From: Hyphomicrobiales bacterium
GTDB taxonomy: Bacteria; Pseudomonadota; Alphaproteobacteria; Rhizobiales; Rhizobiaceae
DNA length: 64,000 bases
Assembly (NCBI GenBank): GCA_900470965.1
Contig: UCCS01000009.1
Coordinates: 62,001-126,000, forward strand
Direction of reading: 5' to 3'
Part shown: positions 44,856 to 53,629 of the stretch, piece after piece
Numbering within the stretch: the first letter of the stretch is position 1
Layout: each line of letters begins with the position of its first letter
Position numbers and translations under genes: made by a program
The notes under the pieces: generated by a model
What the model was told of the DNA's origin: nothing
Seen by the model: only the letters and a program-made list of their open reading frames with translations
The model's database searches: none

Positions 44856-45125
44856 GATCAGCGAATGCGACCTCGCCCGGCCTCGGCGGGGTCTGCGAAC
44901 ACTGCGACCTGCTATAACTTTGCTGACGTGATAGCTCGATCATGCCCGCCATCTGCGGTGCCCTACAGAACGGCACGCCGTTGCACTGAAGCAGGAAGGC
45001 GACATTAGCCCATTGGGCTTGCACAGCGAATTATCTCACCGCGTGGCGACAGCACGCTTGGCCATCAGTTTGCCACGATGTGCCCTACCCTCCGCAGGCG
45101 TGTGCCCCAAACGAGAATTGGATTG

Positions 45126-45479
45126 ATGATAAACTTCACGAAATCTGCCATCGGCATTCTGCTTGCCCTTGGCACTGTAGCCTCCACGTCGAGCATCGCG
45201 TCTGCGCAATATTACGAGGGTTACGACAGAGGCCCGCCGCCCCGTTTTGAACCTGACAGGGATTGGGGCAGGCCTCCCGCGCCGCCGCCCGGTTGGGGTC
45301 GTCCGCCGCGCGGTAGCTGCGATCCGCGATGGGCAGAGGACAAGGCACGTGATTTCGGCTTCCGCCGCGCTCGCGTCGTCGACGTCACGCCGCGGCGTGT
45401 GATCGTTCAGGGCTGGACACGGCGAGGTCCCGGCGAGATCAGCTTTGCCAATGTCCGCGGCTGCCCGGCGCTCCGATAG
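45126..45479 (+). CDS. exported Pro/Arg/Gly-rich hypothetical protein
   Basis: A 117-residue protein with a signal peptide (MINFTKSAIG..., cleavage after SIASA, about residue 27). A low-complexity middle rich in Pro, Gly, Arg and Asp (about 35-65) is followed by a compact domain with two Cys (SCDPRWAEDKARDFGF to VRGCPALR) that may form a disulfide. This layout is common among rhizobial envelope proteins of unknown role. It ends at a hairpin (45502-45529). Confidence 0.65.
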   Translation: MINFTKSAIGILLALGTVASTSSIASAQYYEGYDRGPPPRFEPDRDWGRPPAPPPGWGRPPRGSCDPRWAEDKARDFGFRRARVVDVTPRRVIVQGWTRRGPGEISFANVRGCPALR

Positions 45480-45501
45480 GGGCTGGCGGCCAATATGAAA
45501 C

Positions 45502-45529
45502 GCCCTCGGCCGGTTTCCAGACCGAGGGC
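45502..45529 (+). terminator. hairpin after the exported small protein
   Basis: Eight-base-pair perfect stem (GCCCTCGG / CCGAGGGC) with a 12-nt loop, 22 nt after the stop. The T-run is short, so termination strength is uncertain. Confidence 0.5.
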
Positions 45530-45706
45530 TTACGGACAAATTCTATGCCGGGCATTAGAGCTCACATCTTATAATGGCCATAACTTTGTCCCCACGTTTA
45601 TATCCAGCACGAGGCGGCGCCGATTTTCACGCTCAGACTTCTGACGAAGCCGTGAACGGACCGTCATCCGATTGAATTTCACGCTGTCCGGCCTAACATC
45701 AACTCG

Positions 45707-46495
45707 ATGAGCGGATTGCGGGCGCGCACAGCGCAAAAGCGACTGATGGCCGAAAGCTTTGATGTGCCGCCCGGCGGTGGTGCATTCGTCTTGCCACGCA
45801 TGGCTGTCGGCCTCTTCCTCACCGATCAGCCGGGCCACCGCATCGCCGTCGGATCAGACAGGCGAAAGCCCATTCCGCTTGCCGCGGGCGACGGTTGGAT
45901 CCTGCCGGCAGGTACATCCGGCATCTGCGAATATGATGCGGCCCTCTCCTATCTGAAGCTCGAACTGACCGATCCATTGCTTGTCGATGTTGGCTTCGAC
46001 CGGGCACAGGATGTGGGCCCGGTTGTCGGCCGCATCGATCCGCTGCTCGCAGAGTTGGCGCGCCAGGCGGTCTCGACAGCCGCGGAACCGGCATCGCTCT
46101 ATCGCGAGACGATGGAGCTCGCGCTTGCCGCCCATCTTGCGCATCTGCTGTCGCCGCGCACGGATGGGGCGGCAACGATCGATGACCGGCGCCTGAAGCG
46201 CGCCGTCAGCTATATCCATGACAATATCGCCGAAGATCTGTCGCTGGACGAGATCGCTTCTGAGGCCGCGATCAGCCGCTTTCATTTCGTGCGCGCTTTT
46301 CGCAAGGCTGTCGGCATATCGCCTTACCAATATGTCATCCACGAGCGGATGGAGCGTGCAAAGATCCTGCTGAAGACGACGCGGCTACCAGTCGCGGTGG
46401 TTGCAGCCCGCGTTGGATACGACGACGTCTCCCGCTTCGGCCGGCATTTCCGGCGCCATGTCGGCATCACACCAGCCGCCTTCCGCATGGACTGA
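45707..46495 (+). CDS. AraC-family transcriptional regulator
   Basis: A 262-residue regulator with a cupin-like N-terminal sensor (about 20-110) and a classical double helix-turn-helix at about 165-262 (LSLDEIASEAAISRFHFVRA, then VAARVGYDDVSRFGRHFRRH). It lies just upstream of and in the same direction as an exported hydrolase gene and a SnoaL-like gene, which it probably controls. The 113-bp gap to the hydrolase should hold the operator. Confidence 0.88.
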   Translation: MSGLRARTAQKRLMAESFDVPPGGGAFVLPRMAVGLFLTDQPGHRIAVGSDRRKPIPLAAGDGWILPAGTSGICEYDAALSYLKLELTDPLLVDVGFDRAQDVGPVVGRIDPLLAELARQAVSTAAEPASLYRETMELALAAHLAHLLSPRTDGAATIDDRRLKRAVSYIHDNIAEDLSLDEIASEAAISRFHFVRAFRKAVGISPYQYVIHERMERAKILLKTTRLPVAVVAARVGYDDVSRFGRHFRRHVGITPAAFRMD

Positions 46496-46608
46496 CAGCC
46501 ACAAAGCGCAAGAAATACCCACCCATCGCCAAGAATGGCTCCAGCTGCCAGCGCTCATCCCTGCCAAATTCCCTTCGACCGCAATGAGGAGCGGATGGAG
46601 GATTTGCG

Positions 46609-47568
46609 ATGAGACGCCTTGCTCTTTCGACGATTGTTGCGGCCTTGATGAGCGCGAACGCCTTTGCCGCCGATATTCAGACGCGGCAGGTCTCCTTCGA
46701 GAACGAGGGAACGACACTCGCCGCCACGCTCTACCTGCCAGCCGATTCCCGACCCGGAGAGAAGCGCCCCGGCGTGCTGGTCACCGGTGCCTGGACGTCG
46801 ATCAAGGAGCAGATGTCGGGCCTCTATGCCCGCGAGATGGCCGAGCGCGGCTTCGTGGCGCTCGCCTTCGATTTCCGCGGCTGGGGACAATCGGGCGGGA
46901 ATATCCGCTTCAAGGAAGACCCGACCGCCAAGACCGAAGATATTTCGGCCGCCGCCGACTACCTGGCCAGCCTGCCGGAGATCGATGCGTCCAGGATCAC
47001 GGGTCTCGGCATTTGTGCATCGGCCGGCTATATGGCGGCGGCCGCGACCGGGAACGCCCATTTCCGGAGCGTGTCGCTGGTCGCCCCCTGGCTGCACAAT
47101 GGCGGCATCGTCGAGCAGGTCTATGGCGGCAAGGATGGCGTCGACAGGCTGATCGCGCTGTCACGCCGGGCTGAAGAGGCCGAACGGAACGGCACGCCGC
47201 AGCTCATCACGGCCGCCAGCATGACGGACGAGACGGCGCTCATGTACCAGATCCCCTATTACACTGAGACCGGCCGCGGGCTGATCCGCGAATATGACAA
47301 CAAGTTCAACCTCGCCTCTTGGGAGCCGTGGTTGACCTATGATTCCGTCGCGCTCGCCAGCCGCCTCGACAAGCCGCTGCTGATCGTTCATTCGGAGGCG
47401 GCCGCCGTGCCGCAGGGCGCCCATGCCTTTTTCTCGCTACTGACGAGTGACGCCTCCGAGCTCTGGCTCGACAGTGTCAGCCAGTTCGATTTCTACGACA
47501 ATCCGGAGGATGTCTCGCGTGCTGCCGATGCCGCGGCCCAGCATTTCCGGCGCTTCAACAAGCCCTGA
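46609..47568 (+). CDS. exported alpha/beta hydrolase
   Basis: A 319-residue hydrolase with a signal peptide (MRRLALSTIV..., cleavage after NAFA, about residue 20), so it is periplasmic. The fold is of the YcjY/dienelactone-related type: FRGWGQSGG oxyanion region and elbow GICASAGY, in which Cys would be the nucleophile if the small-X-Nu-X-small rule holds, with Ser two residues on as the alternative. The C-terminal acidic residue and His are less clear. A SnoaL-like exported protein follows 37 nt downstream. Function unknown; the set may detoxify an ester or polyketide-like compound. Confidence 0.8.
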   Translation: MRRLALSTIVAALMSANAFAADIQTRQVSFENEGTTLAATLYLPADSRPGEKRPGVLVTGAWTSIKEQMSGLYAREMAERGFVALAFDFRGWGQSGGNIRFKEDPTAKTEDISAAADYLASLPEIDASRITGLGICASAGYMAAAATGNAHFRSVSLVAPWLHNGGIVEQVYGGKDGVDRLIALSRRAEEAERNGTPQLITAASMTDETALMYQIPYYTETGRGLIREYDNKFNLASWEPWLTYDSVALASRLDKPLLIVHSEAAAVPQGAHAFFSLLTSDASELWLDSVSQFDFYDNPEDVSRAADAAAQHFRRFNKP

Positions 47569-47605
47569 CCCGACCGTCCCCAGCCCGCCATTCAAGGAGA
47601 GACCG

Positions 47606-48133
47606 ATGAAACGCCTGACCCTGGTGGCGGCGATCTGCGCCCCCTTTGCCTGCCCGGATATAGCGGGCGCCGAGCCGATCGGCATCGACGACCGCATGGC
47701 CATCATCGACACGATCACCGACATCGCCGCCGGCGCCGATCGGCACCAGTGGAGCCGTGTGCGCGGGGCTTTCGCCGATCAGGTGACGCTCGATTATACC
47801 GGCCTCTGGGGCGGGCAAGCGACAAGCCAGAGCGCCGACGAGATCGTTGCCCAATGGTCGGGCTTCCTGCCGGGCTTCGACCGGACGCTGCATCTTGTCG
47901 CCAATCACGCGATCGTCGCGGCGGGCGATAGGGCGGCATTAGCCGAGGCCGATTTCCAGGCCGTTCATCGCATTGATGCCGATAGCTGGTCGCTGATGGG
48001 CCACTATCGGTACGAGCTCACTAAGCGCGACGGCGCCTGGAAGGTCACGCGGCTAGTGATGACGCCGACGCATGAGACCGGCGACCGCAGCCTGGTGAAC
48101 CGTGCCGCGGAGCGTGCCAAGGCGTCCCGCTGA
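47606..48133 (+). CDS. exported SnoaL-like (NTF2-fold) protein
   Basis: A 175-residue protein with a signal peptide (cleavage near DIAGA, about residue 23) and an NTF2-like fold: IDTITDIAAGADRHQWSRV helix, then a curved sheet. Such folds act as cyclases, isomerases or ligand binders. The ATG at 47606 has AAGGAGAGACCG. It lies directly after the exported hydrolase, in one operon. The next gene in line appears to have been cut off by the IS110 element just downstream. Confidence 0.7.
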   Translation: MKRLTLVAAICAPFACPDIAGAEPIGIDDRMAIIDTITDIAAGADRHQWSRVRGAFADQVTLDYTGLWGGQATSQSADEIVAQWSGFLPGFDRTLHLVANHAIVAAGDRAALAEADFQAVHRIDADSWSLMGHYRYELTKRDGAWKVTRLVMTPTHETGDRSLVNRAAERAKASR

Positions 48134-48161
48134 GCAATCCCTCTCTACCCAAGGAGGTGGC

Positions 48162-48200
48162 ATGAAAGAGGCCGCGCCCATTGAGAGAACGGATCACTGA
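48162..48200 (+). pseudogene. truncated start of a gene interrupted by the IS element
   Basis: AAGGAGGTGGC followed by ATG is the best Shine-Dalgarno start in the neighbourhood, yet the frame stops after 12 codons (MKEAAPIERTDH). Its position 28 nt after the SnoaL stop suggests the third gene of that operon, cut by the IS110 element. The remainder was not recognised downstream of the element. Confidence 0.45.
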
Positions 48201-49560
48201 GATGCAGGTGATGATCGAGGGACAGTCACACTTCCAGCCTTTCGGCTTATCCTGTTGGGGTTTCGCAGATCTCAACAAGGGAGTTGGAAGCATGACTGCC
48301 TCTTATAATTACCATATCGGCGTGGATTACCACAAATCCTATAGCCACCTTGTGGTGCAGGATAGCAGTGGCAAGACGCTGCGATCCGGCCGCGTGAAGA
48401 ACGATCGCCAGTCGCTCGGTGGGTTTCTAGAGCGGTACCGCGAGAACTCGCATGCGGTTGTCGAAGCGACGCGCAACTGGATGGCGATGTACGACTGGCT
48501 CGACGACATTTGTGATGATGTCGTTCTCGCCCATCCCTTGAAGGTCAAGGCGATCGCCGACGCCAAGATCAAGACCGACAAGATCGATGCCACGGTGCTG
48601 GCGCATCTGCTGCGGGCCGACCTGGTGCCGGAGGCCTGGGCACCTGGCGAACGCGCAAGAGAACTGCGCGTCGCGCTGCGCGAGCGGATGTTTTACGTGC
48701 GGCTGCGCACGATGACGAAGAACCGCATTGTCACGGTGTTTGATCGCTATCCCGAGCAAACGGCACAGCTGAAGAAGCTCGGCGATCTGTTCGGCAAGGC
48801 CGGCCGCATTCAGCTGGCGCAGGTCAACGTCTCAGAGATCGACCGCGTCCAGATCGACCGTGGCCTCGACTTCATCGGCGACATTGACGTGCGCATCAAG
48901 CAGTCGGAAGCAACGATCCGGGCGATGACCAAGGCCAATGCCCATGTGAAGGTGTTGAAGACAATCCCCGGCATTGGCGAGTTCTTCGCCCGGCTGATCG
49001 ACGCGGAGATTGACGATATATCCCGCTTCCGTAACCCGAAGAAGCTTGCCGCCTATGCCGGGCTTGTGCCGTCGACCTATTCGAGCGGCGGCAAGACCTT
49101 CCACGGCAAGATCATCAAGCAGGGCAAAAAGTGGCTGCGTTGGGCCTTCGTGGAAGCGGTTTCTCCCGCCATCGCTACAGATGCGCAGCTTCGAGCCCAA
49201 TACGACCATCTGAAGATCAGAGGAACCAACAAGGCGCGCGTGGCGATTGCGCGCAAGCTTTTGACGATCGCCTTCCAAATCCTGCGTGACCAGCGCGCCT
49301 ACGAGCCGCGCGGCACCAGCACCACGGAAGGCGCGTCGACGATATCCCGGTTGTCCTGATGTCGTTCTAGCGAGCCCGGCAGGACTGGGCTGCGCTCTTC
49401 AAGGAGAATGGGAAACCGGGAGCCGAACGCCACTCTGTGACCGAAGCCGAGGCATCAGGGTCACGAATTGGAGCATGGTTCGAGAACCGAAGGACATCTT
49501 TGTCCTGCGGAAGATAGACGTTTAGCCGATCGGCGAAAATGCCGGTCAAATAACAAATGA
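48180..49560 (+). mobile_element. IS110-family insertion sequence, ends unresolved
   Basis: The transposase CDS (48292-49359) is intact, and the non-coding DNA on either side belongs partly to the element. IS110 members lack clear terminal inverted repeats and often make no target duplication, so the ends cannot be set by eye. The limits given are estimates from the truncated frame at 48162 on the left and a run of small hairpins at 49373-49534 on the right. Confidence 0.4.
48292..49359 (+). CDS. IS110-family transposase (DEDD, bridge-RNA-type recombinase)
   Basis: A 355-residue recombinase. The N-terminal RuvC-like DEDD domain (about 8-160) shows GVDYHKSYSHLV with Asp11, VVEATRN with Glu, and IKTDKIDA. 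The C-terminal Transposase_20 domain (about 215-310) shows TIPGIGEFFARLIDAEI and AAYAGLVPSTYSSGGK with candidate catalytic Ser. It appears intact, so the element may still move. The ATG at 48292 has GGGAGTTGG upstream; the frame is open further up to 48181 but that part has no ribosome site. Confidence 0.9.
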   Translation: MTASYNYHIGVDYHKSYSHLVVQDSSGKTLRSGRVKNDRQSLGGFLERYRENSHAVVEATRNWMAMYDWLDDICDDVVLAHPLKVKAIADAKIKTDKIDATVLAHLLRADLVPEAWAPGERARELRVALRERMFYVRLRTMTKNRIVTVFDRYPEQTAQLKKLGDLFGKAGRIQLAQVNVSEIDRVQIDRGLDFIGDIDVRIKQSEATIRAMTKANAHVKVLKTIPGIGEFFARLIDAEIDDISRFRNPKKLAAYAGLVPSTYSSGGKTFHGKIIKQGKKWLRWAFVEAVSPAIATDAQLRAQYDHLKIRGTNKARVAIARKLLTIAFQILRDQRAYEPRGTSTTEGASTISRLS

Positions 49561-49624
49561 ACCCAAGGAAAAGCCCGCAAATGCTGGTGTTTTGCCCCCT
49601 TGTGTTCTTTCATTGGAGATCGAC

Positions 49625-50116
49625 ATGCGTATTTCACAGGCTCTCACCATCTCGCTCGCGCTGTTTTCCGCGGGCGGGTCCATGGCCGCCAGTCCCGATG
49701 AGAACAAGCAGGTGGTTGCCGATTATTACGCCGCCTATGCGAGCGGCGACATGAACCGTGTCGCCGGATTCTTTGCCGATGATATCGAATGGCACATTCC
49801 CGGCCATCATCCACTTGCCGGCACCAAACGCGGCAGGAACGAAGTCGCCGCCTTCTTCCGCGAACTCGGCAAGTCCGGCTTCCGCGCCGAACTCATCGCG
49901 CTCATGGCTGACGAGAACTGGGTGGTCGACATGCATCGGGGCTGGTCCAACCGCGAAGGCGCGGCCAATGTCGATACGATCTGGGTGCTCGCCTTCCGCA
50001 TCGAGGACGGCAAGATCCGAGAAGCCCGCAACTTCGCCTTCGACCAGGCCGCCGCCGACATCTTCTTCTGGCAAGCCTATCCGCTGAAGTCGCTGCCGGA
50101 GAGGCTGGTGGAGTGA
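49625..50116 (+). CDS. exported SnoaL-like (NTF2-fold) protein
   Basis: A 163-residue protein with a signal peptide (MRISQALTIS..., cleavage near SMAA) and a SnoaL fold: VVADYYAAYASGDMNRVAGF, EWHIPGHHPLAGTKRG, then FRIEDGKIREARNF. His residues in WHIPGHH could line the pocket. The ATG at 49625 has GGAGATCGAC upstream. It is the second secreted SnoaL-like gene in this stretch, separated from the first by the IS110 element, so both may once have been one operon with the hydrolase. Confidence 0.78.
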   Translation: MRISQALTISLALFSAGGSMAASPDENKQVVADYYAAYASGDMNRVAGFFADDIEWHIPGHHPLAGTKRGRNEVAAFFRELGKSGFRAELIALMADENWVVDMHRGWSNREGAANVDTIWVLAFRIEDGKIREARNFAFDQAAADIFFWQAYPLKSLPERLVE

Positions 50117-50121
50117 GACGG

Positions 50122-50198
50122 GCAAAGGGCAGGCTTACCCACGGTCATGCCGTCGAGGGGACTGCGGCGCGGTCCGCCACGCTCGGCCTGCCCTTTGC
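50122..50198 (+). promoter_or_regulatory. long inverted repeat after the SnoaL gene
   Basis: GCAAAGGGCAGGC (50122-50134) and GCCTGCCCTTTGC (50186-50198) are a perfect 13-bp inverted repeat separated by 51 nt, which itself can fold. It starts 5 nt after the gene stop. It may be an mRNA 3' stabiliser or terminator; no T-run follows. Confidence 0.5.
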
Positions 50199-50265
50199 GG
50201 ATCAAAAAGAACCTGTGCGGCAAAAGTCCTGAGGGAACCATTTTATCCTCCGTGATTTAAACAGC

Positions 50266-51243
50266 ATGATCAGATCCATGCTCGTTTGCGGCTTCATATC
50301 GCTTTCAATCCACGGTGTCGGGAACGCCCAGCCGCTTGCGGCTCAAAACATCAATGACGCGTCGATTGATGCTATCTCCTCGGCCCCTCCGAGTGAAAGG
50401 GCAACGACGCCGGATCCAGCCATCATTCATCTGCAGGTGCTGCTGGATCGCGCCGGCGCATCGCCCGGGGTGATCGACGGCTTCTACGGTGAAAACGTCG
50501 TCAAGGCGATTGCCGGCTTCGAGATCATGCAACGCCTCCCGGTCGACGGAAGGCCCGACCTGGAGATGCTCTCTCGCCTTCAGGACGATCGGCAGGTTAT
50601 CGGTCCATATGTCATTGCACCGGATGATGCCGCTGATCTCGTCGAGAACATTCCGAAGGACTACGCAAAGCAAGCGAGGATGACACATCTCGGCTACACA
50701 AGCGTCGCCGAGCGGCTGTCCGAGCGCTTTCATATGGATATCGACCTGCTGAAAGCATTGAACCCTGGGGCCCAATTCACCCCCGGCGAAACGATTTCCA
50801 TTGCGGTCATCGGTACGCCGAGAAAGGGGAAGGCCAAGCGTATCGAAGCCCGCAGGAAAAGCGGCGAGGTGCTGGCCTTTGCGGAAGACGGATCTGTTCT
50901 GGCAGTCTACCCGGCAACGATCGGCAGCGACGACAACCCCTCGCCTGCGGGCCGGCACAAGGTAAACGGTGTCGCTCGTAATCCCAAATACGTCTATAAT
51001 CCCAAAGTAAATTTTCAGCAGGGCCATAACAAGAAGCTGCTAGAATTGCCGAACGGACCCAACAACCCGGTCGGGACGGTGTGGATAGACCTTTCCGAGC
51101 CGACCTACGGCATCCATGGATCGCCGGAGCCTTCGCTGATCGACAAGGCGGGCTCGCACGGCTGCGTGCGGCTGACCAACTGGGATGTCGAGGAACTTGC
51201 CAGCATGGTGAAGCCCGGCGTCGTCGTCGACTTCGTCGACTGA
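50266..51243 (+). CDS. L,D-transpeptidase with peptidoglycan-binding domain
   Basis: Envelope enzyme of 325 residues that forms 3-3 peptidoglycan cross-links or attaches proteins to the wall. It has a signal peptide (about 1-22), a peptidoglycan_binding_1-like segment (about 52-95, LLDRAGASPGVIDGFYG), a LysM-like linker (about 150-185) and the YkuD catalytic domain (about 195-325). The active site is complete: HGSPEP and SHGCVRLTN, with Cys as nucleophile. Rhizobia use many such enzymes in unipolar growth. A small hairpin (51342-51358) lies about 100 nt downstream. Confidence 0.9.
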   Translation: MIRSMLVCGFISLSIHGVGNAQPLAAQNINDASIDAISSAPPSERATTPDPAIIHLQVLLDRAGASPGVIDGFYGENVVKAIAGFEIMQRLPVDGRPDLEMLSRLQDDRQVIGPYVIAPDDAADLVENIPKDYAKQARMTHLGYTSVAERLSERFHMDIDLLKALNPGAQFTPGETISIAVIGTPRKGKAKRIEARRKSGEVLAFAEDGSVLAVYPATIGSDDNPSPAGRHKVNGVARNPKYVYNPKVNFQQGHNKKLLELPNGPNNPVGTVWIDLSEPTYGIHGSPEPSLIDKAGSHGCVRLTNWDVEELASMVKPGVVVDFVD

Positions 51244-51523
51244 GCGGTCTTGTGACCAGCGCATGGGTCCGTCCAGCTGTATCCCCTGCGCTGATATAGG
51301 GATCGGATACAGCAGCTCACCCGCTGCGACGCTCGCAGGTCCTGCCCCTCGAGGGCAGACTTCCGCGGCTTGCGAACAGCCACCACCGCCGTCTCTCCGC
51401 CGTCGTCACGGGCAAGGAGCGACATGCCAGTTGCAGCCTGGCGAAGAAGACGGCAGCGACCTCGCAATCGAAGGTGTCGGTCGGCTCCCCGTTACGGCCC
51501 GCTCGCGCAAAGCCGTGCTTTGA

Positions 51524-53527
51524 TCACGCTGCCGAGGTGGCCTCGGCAGCGCTCAGCGCCAGATCCGTCACCTCGCCGGTCGAGGCATAGCCAGAGACGA
51601 GTTCAGCGAGCATTAGGCGGGCGGCTGGTATGTCGTTGCGGTCGAGGGCTGCATCGAGAACCTTCAAGCGCTTGGAAAGCTCCGGCCAGGAGAGAAAATC
51701 CTCGCGCGCCTTCATGATGCGCGGATGCTGCGTCGTCTCGGGATTGTCGCCGATCAACAATTCCTCATAGAGCTTTTCGCCGGGGCGCAGGCCCGTGACC
51801 GACAGCTCGATATCGCCTTCGGGATTTTCGTCGCTACGAACCGTCAGGCCCGAAAGATCGATCATCCGACGGGCGAGATCAGCAATGCGCACCGGCTCGC
51901 CCATGTCGAGCAGGAAGACATCGCCCCCATCGGCCATGGCGCCTGCCTGAATGACGAGCTGGGAGGCCTCCGAGATCGTCATGAAGTAGCGGGTGATGTC
52001 GGGATGGGTCAGCGTCACCGGGCCGCCATCCCTGATCTGCTGGCGAAACAGCGGTACGACGGAACCGGAGGAACCCAGCACATTACCGAAGCGGACCATG
52101 GAGAAATTGGTGTGCGTGCCGGCCAGCTTTTCGGCCGATAGCGCCTGCAGCACCATTTCGGCAAGCCGCTTGCTGGCGCCCATTACATTGGTCGGGCGAA
52201 CCGCCTTGTCGGTGCTGATCAGCACGAAATTCGACACGCCATATTTTTCCGCCGCCTGTGCGGTGATCTGCGTGCCCATGACATTGTTCTTGATGCCTTC
52301 CACGGCATTCTGCTCGACGAGCGGCACATGCTTGTAGGCGGCGGCATGATAGAGCGTCTGCGGCCGCCAGCTCATGATGATGTGTTCCATGCGGTCGCGA
52401 TCGCGCACCGAACAGAGGATCGGCACGATCTGTACCTTCTGTTCATAGAGTTCCGAAAGCTTCAACAACTCGCCATGGATTGCATAGAGGGCGTATTCAT
52501 TCTGCTCGACGAGGACGAGGTGCGTCGGCCCGCAGCGCAGGATCTGGCGGCAGAGTTCACTGCCGATCGAGCCGCCAGCGCCTGTCACCATCACCACCTT
52601 GCCAAGTGTCGCCTTGTCGAGAAGCTCCTGGCGCGGCGCCACGGCCTCGCGTCCGAGCAGATCTTCGATTTCGAGCTCGCGAATATCGGAAACGGCAATG
52701 CGGCCCTGCGCGAGAGCGGTCAGATCCGGCAGCGTGCGCACATTCACCCGCGCCTTGCGAATCTGCTCAAGGATTTCGTTGCGGCGCTGTCGCGTTGCCG
52801 AGGGCAGGGCCAGAAGCACGTTGTGGACATTCAGCGTCTGGACGATCTCCGGCAGGTCGGCGGGATCATAGATCGACAGGCCGCCCATGATGCCGCCCTT
52901 GAGCTTCGGATCGTCATCGAGATAACCGACGACATTGAGTTCGGCGCTGTTCGTCAATGCGGCGGCAAGCTGGCGGCCGGAACTGCCCGCGCCATAGATC
53001 AGCACTTTTGCCATCGCGCCCTTGTGCAGGATGCGCTGATAAGTATCGCCGAGCCAGTAGCGGATGCCGAGGCGCGAAAGGCCGATCGCGATCAACAGAA
53101 GGAAGGGCTGCAGAATGCCGACGGTACGCGGGATGCCGGGAACGCTGAGCGCGGTGAAGATCGTCGCGAAGGCAACGCCATAGATCGCGATCGCCTTCAG
53201 CACCGCCAGGAAGGCGGCAATGCCGGCATAACGGAAGATCGCCCGGTACATGCCCATGACGACGAAGATCGGCAGCGCAAGACACAGCGACACGAGAACT
53301 GCGAGCCATTGCACGCCCGTCAGCACCGTCCATTCATTGAGACGGAAACAATATGCAAGCCAGATGGTGAGCACACAGAGGCTGGAATCGACGATCAGTG
53401 CAAGAATGCGCTTGGCCGGACGCGGCATTGCCAAGAGCGGTCCGACCAGTGCCTGCATCGACATCCAGGACTGGCTGGTCTTTGATCCGTCATTTGAAGG
53501 ATCATCATGCATGTTTATACTGCCCAC
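51524..53527 (-). CDS. nucleotide-sugar 4,6-dehydratase/epimerase, membrane-anchored (CapD/FlaA1 type)
   Basis: A 667-residue polysaccharide-biosynthesis protein. About four N-terminal membrane spans (45-155) are followed by a first nucleotide-binding domain (YGAGSSGRQLAAAL, about 174-187). A C-terminal SDR catalytic domain has VTGAGGSIGSELCRQI (about 314-329) and a TDKAVRPTNVMGASKR segment with the Lys of the active site. PglF/WbpM-type enzymes make 4-keto-6-deoxy-UDP-sugars, for example for UDP-QuiNAc in R. etli O-antigen. It pairs with the sugar transferase upstream, like the plasmid-borne lps-beta2 gene of R. etli. A perfect 10-bp hairpin (51528-51550) overlaps its 3' end. Confidence 0.88.
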   Translation of the reverse strand: MGSINMHDDPSNDGSKTSQSWMSMQALVGPLLAMPRPAKRILALIVDSSLCVLTIWLAYCFRLNEWTVLTGVQWLAVLVSLCLALPIFVVMGMYRAIFRYAGIAAFLAVLKAIAIYGVAFATIFTALSVPGIPRTVGILQPFLLLIAIGLSRLGIRYWLGDTYQRILHKGAMAKVLIYGAGSSGRQLAAALTNSAELNVVGYLDDDPKLKGGIMGGLSIYDPADLPEIVQTLNVHNVLLALPSATRQRRNEILEQIRKARVNVRTLPDLTALAQGRIAVSDIRELEIEDLLGREAVAPRQELLDKATLGKVVMVTGAGGSIGSELCRQILRCGPTHLVLVEQNEYALYAIHGELLKLSELYEQKVQIVPILCSVRDRDRMEHIIMSWRPQTLYHAAAYKHVPLVEQNAVEGIKNNVMGTQITAQAAEKYGVSNFVLISTDKAVRPTNVMGASKRLAEMVLQALSAEKLAGTHTNFSMVRFGNVLGSSGSVVPLFRQQIRDGGPVTLTHPDITRYFMTISEASQLVIQAGAMADGGDVFLLDMGEPVRIADLARRMIDLSGLTVRSDENPEGDIELSVTGLRPGEKLYEELLIGDNPETTQHPRIMKAREDFLSWPELSKRLKVLDAALDRNDIPAARLMLAELVSGYASTGEVTDLALSAAEATSAA

Positions 53528-53629
53528 CCATCATTCCCGCCTGACTTCTTCTTGTCCTTTTCGATCTCAAGTGCAACCGAATAATCGGTAGTCGCGTACG
53601 CAATCTGTTTATAACCTTGGGTAGTAGCC

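Noticed and set aside
45036..45539. 167-codon minus-strand frame opposite the exported Pro-rich protein
   Set aside because: The + strand frame has a signal peptide; the minus frame has only Arg/Ala-rich shadow character.
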